Of a stretch of DNA of 64,000 nt, positions 1 to 13,400 are shown one piece after another. The notes beneath the pieces are model-generated. The model made no database searches. It saw nothing but the letters and a program-made list of their open reading frames with translations, and was not told where the DNA came from. Both the position numbers and the translations under genes were made by a program. Within the stretch, counting starts at the first letter, position 1. Each line of letters begins with the position of its first letter. Source of the stretch: Strongylocentrotus droebachiensis (taxonomy: Eukaryota > Echinodermata > Echinoidea > Camarodonta > Strongylocentrotidae); NCBI GenBank assembly GCA_035222895.1, contig JAVYIG010001602.1, positions 62,001-126,000 of the forward strand, written 5' to 3'.

Positions 1-214
1 TGATTTCTATTATTTTGCAAATATCATAAAATGTTCATTTCACTGTCCTGGCTATTGAGAATTGTACTTATTACATATTTTCTCTTTTCTCTCCTTGGAA
101 TGTGTATCACAACAATATTTCTGAAAATATATATATCTGAGCATTTTACATAAACAGGCACACAATAGGCATAACAGGTAAGCTAAAATAAAAAACTCTT
201 ACAAATCGTCGCTG

Positions 215-295
215 TTTTCACGAAGTGACGGTAGTGAAAAAAAGTTGCATTCACTTTGCGTGATGATTTTCCTCACTACCGTCACTTCGTGAAAA
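215..295. repeat. Perfect 23-bp inverted repeat
   Basis: 215-237 (TTTTCACGAAGTGACGGTAG plus TGA) and 273-295 are exact complements around a 35-base loop. Outer CGTC/GACG pairing near 206 and 302 may extend it. Confidence 0.9.
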
Positions 296-302
296 TAGGG
301 AC

Positions 303-1356
303 GAAATGATATGAAATTCATGAGAAAAAAACAGATTAAAAGGAAAAGGAGAATTTAGTCTATCAATATCCTTAAAGGTAAAGACCAGTAATGGTCATGC
401 GATTGCATTGTGAAAGAAACGTTGTGGAATCGATCAGAAAAGGTTGATCATCTAGCATCTAGCATCTGCAAGGTTCTGGAATCATCAAAATGATAAGAAA
501 TTTGGCCCATTCTTCGTAAAGTTACAAGCACTATACACAGAAAGATGTATATGGGACTACCCTATCTCTCTCACACGACCATGAGAGAAATAAATTTACC
601 AAATATATGAATTAGTAGGCGGTTTCCCTGCAAATTTTTTATCATCATGTATTAGTCAAAACATATTCTTTCACATGATTGGTAATGAGAGCTTCCATTT
701 CATTTTTTGAAATTGGGGCGTTGCCAATACTGGTCTTTACCTTTAACTTTAAGGAACTATGGGTGTTATCTTCATATTGGGTCACAGCTTTTGCTAATAG
801 AAATTCGTTGAATTGGAGAATTTTTTTTTCATTCCCACAGACGTTTCTTCATTTGCACATCTTCCTTGATTCAGGCAAAATCTTCGCTTTTGGTAAATCT
901 CCTGGTAGATTGAATTTCAAATCCTTCATCAAGAGTTAGCAAAAATTGTAAATGAATTGGAGATTTCAATTTGGAAAATAATGGAAGGTAATAAATGCAG
1001 ATAATAGAAATGGGAGCAGAGATGATCTCACTTGGGAAAGCTCAAATTGAACTTTTTGGGGGAAAGTGGGAAATATGAAAGAAAACTCTAACTTTTCTGT
1101 AAAAAAAGAATTAAAGAAAGAAAATAAGCTTCAGTAAAAAAAATAAACATATATTTTAACACATATCTGTCACTGTGGATGTGTTTTCTAATCTCCTTTG
1201 AAATTTGTTGACCAGGAACCTTTGAAAATGATCATTAATAACTCCCAGCCCCCAAAATGCAGAATGCATAGGGTCTGGTGGTAGAAAAACAGCTATAAGG
1301 TTTTAAGGTTGGATTTTTCTTTCAGTTAAATTGTTTTGCCTGACATAGCATCTTAC
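303..1356. other. CRTC intron 5 part, no recognised feature
   Basis: AT-rich single-copy-looking sequence downstream of CRTC exon 5. No exon with CRTC similarity was found, so the next exon probably lies left of the window. Confidence 0.5.
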
Positions 1357-1439
1357 CTCTCCTATGGGGAATGGATGCGGGTCCAGAGAAAACATCTTGA
1401 ACCATTGCACTGGTATGAAGCGCCGAGTCAGAGTTCGTT
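1357..1439 (-). CDS. CRTC: CRTC exon 5 (TNSDSALH phosphorylation site)
   Basis: The split Arg codon is completed by the first A, then [19 protein letters not shown] and PASIPHRR follow, ending at phase 1 before GTAAGATGC. The acceptor is a CTTTCTTTCTCAG tract. In vertebrates the serine of TNSD (Ser171 in CRTC2) is phosphorylated by SIK/AMPK kinases and bound by 14-3-3, holding the protein in the cytoplasm. The site is intact here (S136), so this regulation is probably conserved. Confidence 0.95.
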
Positions 1440-4400
1440 CTGAGAAAGAAAGAAAAAAGACATAAATTCAAAGTTACAAGTGAAGATCACACGACAGTCC
1501 AATAAGTTTAGGTCTTGGTTTTAAATTTAGAAGTTAACTTGTAATTAGGGAAAGTGGCGATGCACTCTTGGTTACATAACCTAGATGTTAATGTTACTAT
1601 TATCATAATTTTCATCTTAACCTCATCGTGCTTAGTCCTTCAACGATAATAATAGCTCATGGAGGATGTTATGCAAGAGTAAACTGTACAGCATTGTCAA
1701 TATTTAATACATGTTAATTAAACATTTTCAATATATTTAACTACACAGCGAATCTACACATTATATTTTTCAGATATCTTCTTTCTTTTCTCTCTCTCTC
1801 TATCTCTCTTCATCCACTCTGTTTATCTCCCTCTCTCTCTCTCTCTGTATTTTTAAATGAAAACATATAAAGTTTTAAACTTAACTCAAACTGATGATTT
1901 GGGTGACTATGAACTTCTGACAAAATAGTAGTAAAATATGCATTGTAACATTTCTGTCTCACACACAAGAAAATGTTTTATACCTCATGACCTTTGACAT
2001 TAGACCGTTATATACCAGCTGAAAACTGTTCATCATAGAGATGAATGAATTTGCAGGTGAACTCAAAACATAATGCAGCGTGATGCTAGCTCCAGGTGGC
2101 AAAATAATAAAGGGAAAAACCCCAATCTCAGGAGGTGATAGAAGCGACTTGGAAATGAGGTCATATATATTATGCATCAACCCAGATCATTCCTCTTCAC
2201 GATAATCCAATGATGAATTTTGCCAAGTTTCGTTCCCATTTATTAAAGTCACACCAATTTCTTGGAAAGAACAGATTGATGGTACATGTAGGGGCTTATA
2301 TTCAACTTCTTCATTAGATTTTGAAGTACATTACTTATTTTCTTTCTCAAATACAAAAGGTCACATGGAATGAAAAGGAGAGTGAAAAAGTCTGGATAGA
2401 CATGCCAAGGTGTGAAGAATAACTAAAGCTGGGATTGCAGAGAGAAAGAAAGAAAGAGAGAGGGAGGGAGGGAGGGAGGGAGGGAGGGAGGGAGAGAGAG
2501 AGGGAGAGAGAGAGGGAGAGAGGGAGAGAGAGAGGGAGAGAGAGAGGGAGAGAGAGAGGGAGAGAGAGAGGGAGAGAGAGAGGGAGAGAGAGAGGGAGAG
2601 AGAGAGGGAGAGAGAGGGAGGGAGAGAGAGGGAGATAGAGAGAGTTATCAATCAACAGGTTGTAGCCAAGCATCTAATAAGTAGCATTTTTAACATTCAG
2701 ATGGGTGAAGCCTGTTGAAGGCTTGTGACAGAGCCCTGACTCCCAATGTTTCCATGGCAACACACCCACAATGCTACTTGAGAACACCGAATTTGGGATG
2801 GAAAGACAACGAGAGAATGGCATAGCAGTGTGTTTTCATCAATAGGGGACACATGCTATGCTTCACAAACATTACATACAACATGTAATACAACCAGGCT
2901 AAGCACGTGAAGACTAATGCATATATGGGGTTTTAGACATTTTGTAAGATGGGTGATTCTGTGAAATAATTCCTGTAATACACACACATTGTTTTATCCA
3001 ATCATGGAAAAATCATCCATTATAACTGTCTATGGTATTGCTACATGTCATCACCACATCATATTTTTCATCATGTAAAGTCAACAGGCTTGTCCATTGT
3101 CATATGTGACACACACACGGAATTCCCCTTCTACAGAATTAGACTGATTTAGTCATGTGATAACATTCCCCCTTCCCCTGAGCCCTTCCTGAGTTATGCC
3201 TGACGAGACGACAGACTCCGGGGTTCATGCAAAAGTCAGCACCAGGTGTGAGTGAGGCATTACACAAGAATGAATGGGATAGCTTACATAGTACCATGCA
3301 TATAATTTTATGTCGTGTTTAAATTCACATCTCCCACACATACTGGTTAGTATTACACTTTGATGATCTAATAGTTGAGCCTGTTTGAAATCTAAAACCT
3401 GAGCAATGATGAGGGAAAGTGGAGAAGCTGTCAAAACACACAGAGTAAAAAAGGTAAAGCTCAAGGAGGGCTCTTATAAAGATATAGGAATATCTTATCC
3501 ACACAAAAACTTGAGGCAACTTTATTTTTGTATCAAATATTAAAGGAGCTACATATACTCTGAAAAACAAAAACAAAACAAAATTAAATTAGATTTAAAA
3601 AAACTGAAGAAGAGGAACCAAAATATGCACTTTGAAATAAAGGAGAAGCAAATATTGTATTGATTTCATTTCGAAACAGCCTTGGTAGATTCAATTTTTA
3701 CTTTCATATATTTACATGTTAGGTCATATTTTGAAAGATGCAAGAGACTTGGTTTACTGCAAAAATACTTTTCTATCACTTCCTTATTCATAAGCACTTT
3801 TTAATATTTGAATAAGGGTGTGACATATCTAAGAATACTGCCTATTTTTTCAAGAGTTCATTTTTCTGCTCTGTTTTGAGCTCACCTTGGCTACATTTAC
3901 ACCTCTCATGTTCCATATTTCAGTGATTTTGCTCAATATCAATGTTTATTTGCTTTTCAATTCTACAATTCAATGTTTCTATTTACCCTCCAACATTCAA
4001 ACCATAACACAGTATGCATGTATACTCTCTTGTATTGCATCTATTCAGCGGCAGAATGTCATAAAGTTACATACCACAATACACAGTCAACGCCCTTCTA
4101 ACACTAGAAGCAGACAATAGTTTATCATTTCAATACACATATGAGGTCTTTTTTTTGGCACTTCTCGCAACCACGCCTTCTTAAACAATAAGCAGCCAGA
4201 GACACGCCTAAACTAAGAAAACCATGGAAATGGCAACAATAACATATTTTTCAGCATGAATTCCCTTTTTCTGACCGACTTGGCTACATGTATATTCTCT
4301 ATATTATGCCTAAATGCGTATAGAGAAGATTCTTACAAGCGCTTGGGATATTCATATTGAATATCTCCCTTCTGCTTCCTTTGCGTTTTCCCGTTTTGCT

Positions 4401-7400
4401 CTCTCCTGCATAAATGAGGCTTTAGAAGTCATATGCACACCATAGAAATGACCATCATCATCCTCGCTGGCTTGCTGGAGTAAAGGGATGCTTTCCAGTA
4501 GTCTTCAAAATCATACCCTTTTTCAATTTCACAACACATGCTTCAACAACAATCGCTCTGCAGCCTATGTCCTTTACCAGTATGCTGACTGAACTCCTAT
4601 ATTCAACTATGGAAAGAACGCCAATATACACAATGTACCTAATACCTAACCTAAAAACCAAACTGCACACCTAACTACCGGTACCCTTTATGTTTGATAA
4701 AATATAGCCCAGAGGCCCCAAAGCAAATGATGTATCACCCCTATCATCCATGTTCATCAGATGTCAAAAATTTGACAAATTCACATCCTATCCCAACAGG
4801 CGAGTGTCTGTATTTATAAAGATTTCTAACTGCTATATCATGCATACTATTTCTAAAGAATAAAAATTAATATCTCTGCAGTCACTTCAGGACTTAAAGC
4901 AGGACTATGACAGAAATTTTGAGTCTAGTTGATACAGAACTACAAATGCTACGTTCTTAATAAGGTCTGGATAGGGAAACTAGGTTCCAGGTGTCCTGAT
5001 AACCTGCTTGCAGCTTATCCTATATTTCAAAATGCAACCTTTTAAAGGTGGAAAACAGGTGAGGCTATTCCTATGTTAGGAACATACCAGTATCGTTAAT
5101 TCTGGGTTTATAAAGCGTTTAATACATTGACGCCGTCTCTATTAAATAGCTATACAGATACAAAATCATCCCAGTCATTGGATTCAGGCTTGTCCACATA
5201 CAACACATGTGCATTATCCACTCCCTGGGGAATATTCAAGCCAGGCACCATGTTACAGATGCTCACAATGTTAAGCAAACTACAATGACTTCTGTGTCCT
5301 CCTGTACATGTAGGTACCCATTTAACACCTGGGTGGAGGGTAGCAAATGTAAATTAATGTCTTGCCTAAAGATGTTAGTGCCCTTGAACCTTGGATTGAG
5401 AGTCAAGTGAATGAACCACTATATCACAACACCTCCACCAATGAAACATATCAACATGTCAACAACACATTGGCACTGCTCTATATTTAAGTCGCATTGG
5501 TTTTACTTAGAGCTGTTTTTATAAACCAATACATTTTGTGACAGTCATGTAATTATGTTTAAAAAAATAAAGTTAGATTCTGACAAATGTATGTTCTAAC
5601 TGGACGAACAGATTGACACCTGCAAGCATATATGCCCTACATGAATCTCTCTCTCCCTTTATCCTTTACATCAGATGAGGAATGAATAAGGAGGAAGTAT
5701 GGGGTCTGCCATTGACACAGCATAGACTACCGATCCCAGAGATAGCCGCCATGTATTCTGGTGCGGAGGACTTTGATAATAATAGACCCGGCTATTTCTG
5801 GGCTCTTCACTACCCACCACTGCTCCTCAGCATTCTATAAATGTCATGCTGACTTTCTGCGAGAGCAGAGCAGAGGAGTTGAGATGCAATCATGGATGTA
5901 GACGTAAACCTTTTGATCCGTTTGTCATCGCTGATTGAAGGATGCGGAGCGTCTTGATACTACCGTCAAATCATATGTCTCATGTGTCTTTAACATCAGC
6001 TCGGGATGAAGAAGGGGTTTTCCCTTATAGGCATTACAAGTTCACACTTTAAGCTAAATCCTGAGTAGGCCCCTTCTGGTAATACAAAATGCATTTCAAA
6101 AGAAATTCTAATTTTTTAAAATCATACAATGGATCACTTGTTTTGGTCAGCAAAATAACGAAACATCGCTGAAAATATTGACTGAAACAATATATTGTAT
6201 ATTACCTGACATGAGGTTGGGACTTATAATTATTTTTCTTTCACTCTGCTTTATGTTATGATTGAGCTACTATATGTTTGCCACCAAATTTGTTTGGGAG
6301 ATTAATTTGAAGCCTTAAAAACTTGCTTTGAATTTGGGAAATTATATTTTTGTAATTTGTAAGTTTATTTGTAATTTTTTGTTTTGTTTAATATGTAATT
6401 GTTCATCATTGTATTTTGTTTGTTATAGAGCTTAGAGACTTTGGTGGTAAGCGCTTTATAAGCACCGTTTATATTATTATTATTTTCTCTCATCGCCAGG
6501 ATTAAATATTTGCTCCAAATCCAACATTTTTTTCATTTAACAGAGCAATGTAAATACATGTATGCTTAAACCAAAAGATAACCATTTCTTACAAAAATAA
6601 ATATACTGTTTTGAAATGCAAAATGGTTGCTTTTATAAATCATTCTGCATGGCCAAATCACTAACAAAACATAAAAATTGTCTTTTTTTAGTCCCACGTA
6701 TGATCTACTCGAAAATAAAGCCTTCCTCTTTTCTGACATAAAGACAAGCAAATATTTGTACCAATGTTGATACTGCGTAATATTTTAAAAAGGATCACTG
6801 AGCGATTTCCCACCGAATCGTTGCTTTCAAATCAATAAGATAAACAATGAAGAACAAGGGATGGTGTGGAATATTGATTTTCTTTCCTCTACTTTTATTT
6901 GTGTACCTTGCAATGCATATGAATCTAGACAGGCGCGGATCTACGGGGGGGGGTTTAGGGGGTTTAAACCCCCCCCTTGGGCGGCCCAGAAAAAAAAGAA
7001 AAAAAAAAAGGGAAAAAAAAGAAAAAAAAAAGAAAAAAAGAAAGAAAAAAAGAAAGAAAAAAAGAAAGAAAAAAGAACGCACGCTGGAGAGAAACCCTTT
7101 CAAGTGCAAATATTGTGAGAAGATATTCAACTCATCTGGTAACTTAACCAAACACATGATAACTCTGGATATAACTGTGTATTAAACTGTTACTTGATTT
7201 AAAAAGACGTTATCATGCACTGCTTTTTATGGTCTCCATTGTGTTAATAGATGCCAGGAAAACATCACTTACGGGGTTCAAATAAACACCCCCCAAAAAA
7301 TCGGCTCGCCGCTTCGCGGCTCGTGGACGATGCTCCGCATCGTCATTATTTTGGTCAAACCCCCCCCTTAGCAAAAAGCTAGATCCGCCCCTGGGTAGAT

Positions 7401-10400
7401 GGTAATACTGTAAATGATATAGCTCACTAAATAATAAGCAATGTTGTTAGGCATGCACACTCGTAGCGGTATAGGAGGGTGAATTGCCCAGTTCGCCTTG
7501 ATTTGTAAATATGTTTATTTGTTCATAATATCACATGTTTGTTATCGTTCATATCACGTTTGTCTTTCTTCATATTATCATATTATGTTTATCCTTGTTC
7601 ATGTTATCACATGTTTATCATTGTTATAATATTGTTATATTGATACTATGTTGTAAATATGTTTGTACTCTCATACCCCGAGAGGGGGTCGATAGAGTCA
7701 ATAACTCTTACAATCTTACAAATAACGCGGCATCACACTCAAAAACGTTCATGTATTGTGTTGTACTATCATCACAGTGGTGTACTATTGTATTTATTAA
7801 ACTTCATTGATAAATCATTAATCTGTTTAAAAACAAACATAACATATAAATTAATTTACAATGCAGCGTAGCAAAACAGAAGGAAAATTAAATACAGCAG
7901 AAAAACTCCTTTTTTCTTCTTGTAACTATTACAAGAATAGCATCACACATAATGCATCACACATAATGCATAAAGTAAATAATATAATGTACCATAATTC
8001 ATCCGAAGATTTAGATATATAAAACCAATTTTCTAAATAGATTATAACTCATGCTCTACAAAATGAGGTACGTACATGGAATGCAATAGAAAAACCGTTT
8101 CGCCTAATTGTACCTATACATAATATTATATGTGACCTACTGTAAAATTAGACCAAAAACATAAGATTGTACATTTTTGCCTTGTCTATAGGTTGGTCAT
8201 TGTCGCTTAATGAATTGTGTCGAGAGAAAAAAGAAGTATAGAGAAAACAATACGGTTGTATACTTATCTTTTATCAAATTTTTACTAGTTAGTTACCCCT
8301 CACTGCAATTAGGTTTTTGGTGAACGAAGAGAAAATATCTATCATATCTTTATTGTCTATACTCCAGGCGCGGATCTACGGGGGGGGTTTAGGGGGTTTA
8401 AACCCCCCCCTTGGGCGGCCCAAAAAAAAAAAAAAAAAAAAAAAGGGAAAAAAAAGAGAAAAAAAAAAAAAAAGAAAGAAAAAAGAACGCACGCTGGAGA
8501 GAAACCCTTTCAAGTGCAAATATTGTGAGAAGATATACTACTCATCTGGTAACTTAACCAAACACATGATAACTCTGGATATAACTGTGTATTTAACTGT
8601 TACTTGATTTAAAAAGACGTTATCATGCACTGCTTTTTATGGTCTCCATTGTGTTAATAGATGCCAGGAAAACATCACTTACGGGGTTCAAATAAACACC
8701 CCCAAAAAAATCGGCTCGCCGCTTCGCGGCTCGTGGACGATGCTCCGCATCGTCATTATTTTATTTAACTGTTACTTGATTTAAAAAGACGTTATCATGC
8801 ACTGCTTTTTATGGTCTCCATTGTGTTAATAGATGCCAGGAAAACATCACTTACGGGGTTCAAATAAACACCCACAAAAAAATCGGCTCGCCGCTTCGCG
8901 GCTCGTGGACGATGCTCCGCATCGTCATTATTTTGGTCAAACCCCCCCCTTAGCAAAAAGCTAGATCCGCCCCTGCTAGAGCAGTATATAAACAAGGGGT
9001 GGGATTCTTTTTACGGGACAGCAAGAGACAGCTCAATCAATGGCTATGTTTTGTGATGTTTTGTGAGTCTATATCATGTAGTAACTTATCAGACAATCTA
9101 TGAACTACACCTGTATTTAAATAGACCAATCTAAAGAAATGTGTGCTAATGTGACTACACATTTCTTTGTGTTAATTAACAAAGCTTTTGTTAGCCTACA
9201 TTTACAAATTGAATTGAAATTCGATTTTTCTCTAATCACCAGAACTCATCTAAAATACTGAATGGTAAAATTACTGTCACTAACAAGACAATTTTCTCAA
9301 AAAAATGAAATCAGTACACATACCGGTACATGTATTTGATTATGGATGCAACTCATGCAAGTAAGGGTCTCTAAAAATTCATGTAAATATGATAAAGAAA
9401 GAAAAAATGTGTTATTAACTTCTATTACTTCTCATTAAAAAGTTATCTACCGTATTTGCTGGCGATAAGGCCGCACCGCCGCATAGGCCGCACCCCCAAC
9501 TTTGACATTTCAAAGAGGGAAAAAAAAAAAAAAAAAAAAAAGGAACAAAAAACAAACGGACAAAACAAAATAATCATAATTTTCTCGAAAACACTATTTA
9601 TTTTTAACTGATACCAAATTCATCCATATTCTTATAATTTACCGGAAGTTTAGCTAAAAAAGTGATCGCAGGCAGATTTGGTGTCCGATATACCCCTACC
9701 ACAATGTACGGTGTAATGCGAAACTGCATGAAATGGAAAAACAAAATGGCGACTTTGGATGGATGTTCGCGGCAGCTCCGTTAGACTGTCCCTTCCTTTA
9801 CCTTTGCAATGCATTGGCACGAACTTAGATCAAGATCTATCGGCAAATGTTGCGTTAGGACGCTTATTTTCGTTTTCATGTCAACAATGCAAGATAAAAC
9901 TGTCTGTAAGATGTTTGGAAATGTCCTGTACCATAGTGGTATAGTTATTTTACCGTTTCTAGTCCCACACGTGCAAATTTGTGTTGGTTTTTACTTTGGT
10001 TTTTTTTTTTTTTTTTACTCTTGCGTTGTAAAGGCTGCACCCCGACTTTTTGATATTTTCTTTTCCAAAAATACTGCAGCCTTTACGCCGGCAAATATGG
10101 TATTTCTATTTGAAAAACACAAAGGTCTTTTTGAACACTTAAAAAAAAAGATTGTACATAAAAAAAAAAAAAAATTGATTTCTATTTATTAAAAAGACAT
10201 TGTAGTAGGGAGCTCTTTTTCTTGGTTAAATTGGTAGCTCCCTATTAACACTTCAGGTTTCCTTTCTGTTGTATCATTTTCAATGTTAATGGTATTTTTA
10301 TAAATCTGTAACTGCTAACCTCTCCCTTTAATACAAGGGATATCCCCTGATTATAGGAGTGTGGAGAAATGGTTTGTCTAGCTCTGTGCTCTCTTGAGAA

Positions 10401-13400
10401 GGTCTCAGCTGATCAATCACAAACGAAATCAGGCTTATATGAATAAATATACAAAGAGGTCCACCACAATATTTGGTTTACATTTGTATGCAAACCAAAG
10501 TCTTACATTATTTTGAATGCTTTAAAGCAGAATTGATCGTGGAGCTTTTCTGTTCCATATTTGTTGGTGTGTGAACTAACCCTAACCCTATGCTTTTCAC
10601 AACCACCTCATTTTACATCGGATCATACACAAAAACTAAGCATGTAGGATGTGAATTTGTACTTTTCAGAGTTGGGATACATAATTCACTGAAATTAAAT
10701 CATTTATGTACCATTTTGAGTTGGTTACACACATGCATATTTAAAAACTTTCTGTGCTGTGGGATAAATATTTTGCCCCAAGATTTGTACCACCAGAAAT
10801 GACACAATAAGCTATAAGTTTAGCGTATTAACATACATAGGGTGTGACTCTCCTACAAACAGGACCTCCAGTTAACGTTCTAGCCCAGAATAGAGGGGAG
10901 GGGCGAGCTTTTTGCATTCGTGTCTGCTCAGCGTGGGACTTGAACCCACGTGCAAAACGAAAGTCATGAAAGCGAGACGACGATCCAATTGCGCCTCACT
11001 GCCTTCGTTATAAAAATCAGTTCACAACCTTGGCCCAAATTGTAATGTGAAGTCGAATATTTGCGTCCGGTGCTTTTTATTGTTTTCAGCACTATTTAGT
11101 CAACTTATAACGTTTATGAAGATGAATATAATGATTCTGAAACCTCATTGTACTCAATTCATACATAATCAATTATCATGAATAACTTATGATAGTTTTT
11201 TTCAACAAAAAATTGCATGTCCAGAACTCCACATTATCTTGACATGGCTGTGTGGGGGGCACGTCGCACTAATCAATACATAAGATATGCTAGGAAACAG
11301 AACATGGATGTTATTCCAGAAGCTGACCTGATAATAACCTCTGAGTGACTGGCAGAGCTCTAGCGCACACATTAAAATAAACCCTTTTCCCCCATCTCTC
11401 TCTCTCTCTCTCTCTCTCTCATCTCTTTCCATACCTTCATCTCTTTAGCACATACTGAATTGTCCACACCGACTTCTAAACCATTGTATTAAAAAGCTTC
11501 TTGCATTCTCCTCCTGGCCAATCTTAAAGGGACAGATTGGCTTCCATCCACCTGTTTAAAAAAAATATCAATCTTGCTCTGTCTGACAGAAAATATGTTA
11601 CCATTCTCTCTCTTTCTCCATCTCAGTTCTTTCTCCTCTACACACACTAGACCGTCCACATAAACATTGATAACTGTATGTATGTAAGCTATAATATATG
11701 ACATTTATGAAAACATTTTATGAAATTAAGAAAGATATTTGAGACTTACCTCCTCCAACTTGTGTCGCTTGGTGGAGACAGGTATGGAGCACTGTACGGC
11801 GCTGCTTCGTGTGAGAGGGTCAAGGAATATACATCAACATAAACAATATTCTACCTGAATTAAATACAACAGAACTTTTAAACAAATACAGTGTTAAATC
11901 TGCCCCAGCATCCTCCTAACGGCATGTGGGATTACAATGATGTATGATACACAGATTATATAATATGACCTAAAACACAGTACCAGTGCATAGGACCATG
12001 GACCTACTACAAAGTAGGTCCATGATAGAACATACTGCATATACATGTGTCAGTGATTACTCGCCAAGACAGTCTGATCAGATAAAAGCAATTTCAAGAA
12101 AACCAGGAACTTTTATGAATCATAAAAAATTGATATGGTTGTATGAAATTTTTGCCAACAGCTAAAATTCTCTGCAGTAATCACTAAGAAATCTATTTTA
12201 TAGCATGACACATTCTCGTCTCATTATAGTACAGAAAAATGAATTAGGTTTGATAATCTTGACAATATATATACCGGTAAACCTAAAGCATCGCATTACC
12301 GGTATGTACACACACATTTTTAAAGAAAGCGATATTTGTCATTAATGGGGATAACAATTGATGCACAAAACTAATGTTTTCCTTCCTCATCAAATGGCAC
12401 AAAATGAGGAGGAATACATTCATGTCTGAGGCACAGACGCATCTAATTAGAACATCAATCATTAGCTTTACCCAATCAGTTTCATAAAACATATATCTGC
12501 TTTCTTTGCAAATAATTGAAGTATGACCAAAAAAAAAATCTTTTTTACAAAGAGGGTTAAAAGACCTTTCCTGGTAAAGCACTAAAACGAATGGCTTAAA
12601 ATCTGCCTTGCAATATGCATGATTTGCTAGCCATTATTATCAGTACGTGTCAATTTCATGCATTTTTCAGAGGAAGAAACTCAAGGGAGAAAGACGGCTT
12701 TCTCAACACATCCTGCAGCCAGAGCTACTCTAGTCTCAGATCAGGCACTCGTAAACGCAAATTTGTCATATTTTCAAACATCTAGTCACCATCTCTAATT
12801 TTGTAAGAGTGGTTCCTAGTATTTTATTTACATTTGAATGTTTTTGAATCCCAGAGTCTGTTCTTTTTTGGTGATAAAAACAAAACAAGAATTCTGCTTT
12901 CCCAATTTCACTCTTTGCTAATCGATACAAATGGACTAGTATCATATTGTATAAGCTTGGAAAATATATACCAGAATTTTTTGCTGTAATGTTTACATCA
13001 TGACGTAAACAAAATAATTACCTTGATATGTTATGTATGTATTTAAACTTTGTCCAATTTCCTCTGTATTTATAATCTCTAATTTGTTCAGGGCTTCTCA
13101 GGAAAATAGTTTTTATTCTGAGAGTTTCCCTGTTTCATTTTTGTTTAAACCAACAGGAGGTACATGATGTAGTATAATGGAAAAGGCTGTGGTGATGGTG
13201 GAATCAAGTTGTTGTTGCCTTTGTTGTATTTTGTGACAGCAATCATATAATACACTGTAGTTTGGTGAAAATCTGTTTCTCTTGGAGCACATAAGTGGTC
13301 TGAGATCTTATCGATCGTATCAATCTTCAATTAGAGTTAAAAGCTATCAGAGGACGAAATAGGTCAGGGAATATCTGGCAAGCCAGATAAATCCACCTTA

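Noticed and set aside
1032-1096. Possible next CRTC exon: good acceptor (TTTTTTTACAG), donor GTGAG, frame open in the required phase
   Set aside because: The 22 residues (EKLEFSFIFPTFPQKVQFEL and SQ) have no likeness to CRTC proteins and are hydrophobic/AT-driven; the match of phase may be chance.
2347-2673. Ser/Leu/Pro-rich and Arg/Glu/Gly-rich open frames
   Set aside because: Translation of a (GA)n polypurine tract.
6795-7185. Lys-rich and Phe-rich frames around 6.8-7.2 kb
   Set aside because: They read through the purine run of the hAT-like element; only the short zinc-finger fragment is meaningful.
10576-10592. Telomere-like AACCCTAACCCTA
   Set aside because: Only two units; no array.
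11801-11804. NAGNAG-type AG acceptors for CRTC exon 4
   Set aside because: They do not fit the phase-0 end of exon 3, and the U12 branch site plus AC just upstream fits both phase and distance.
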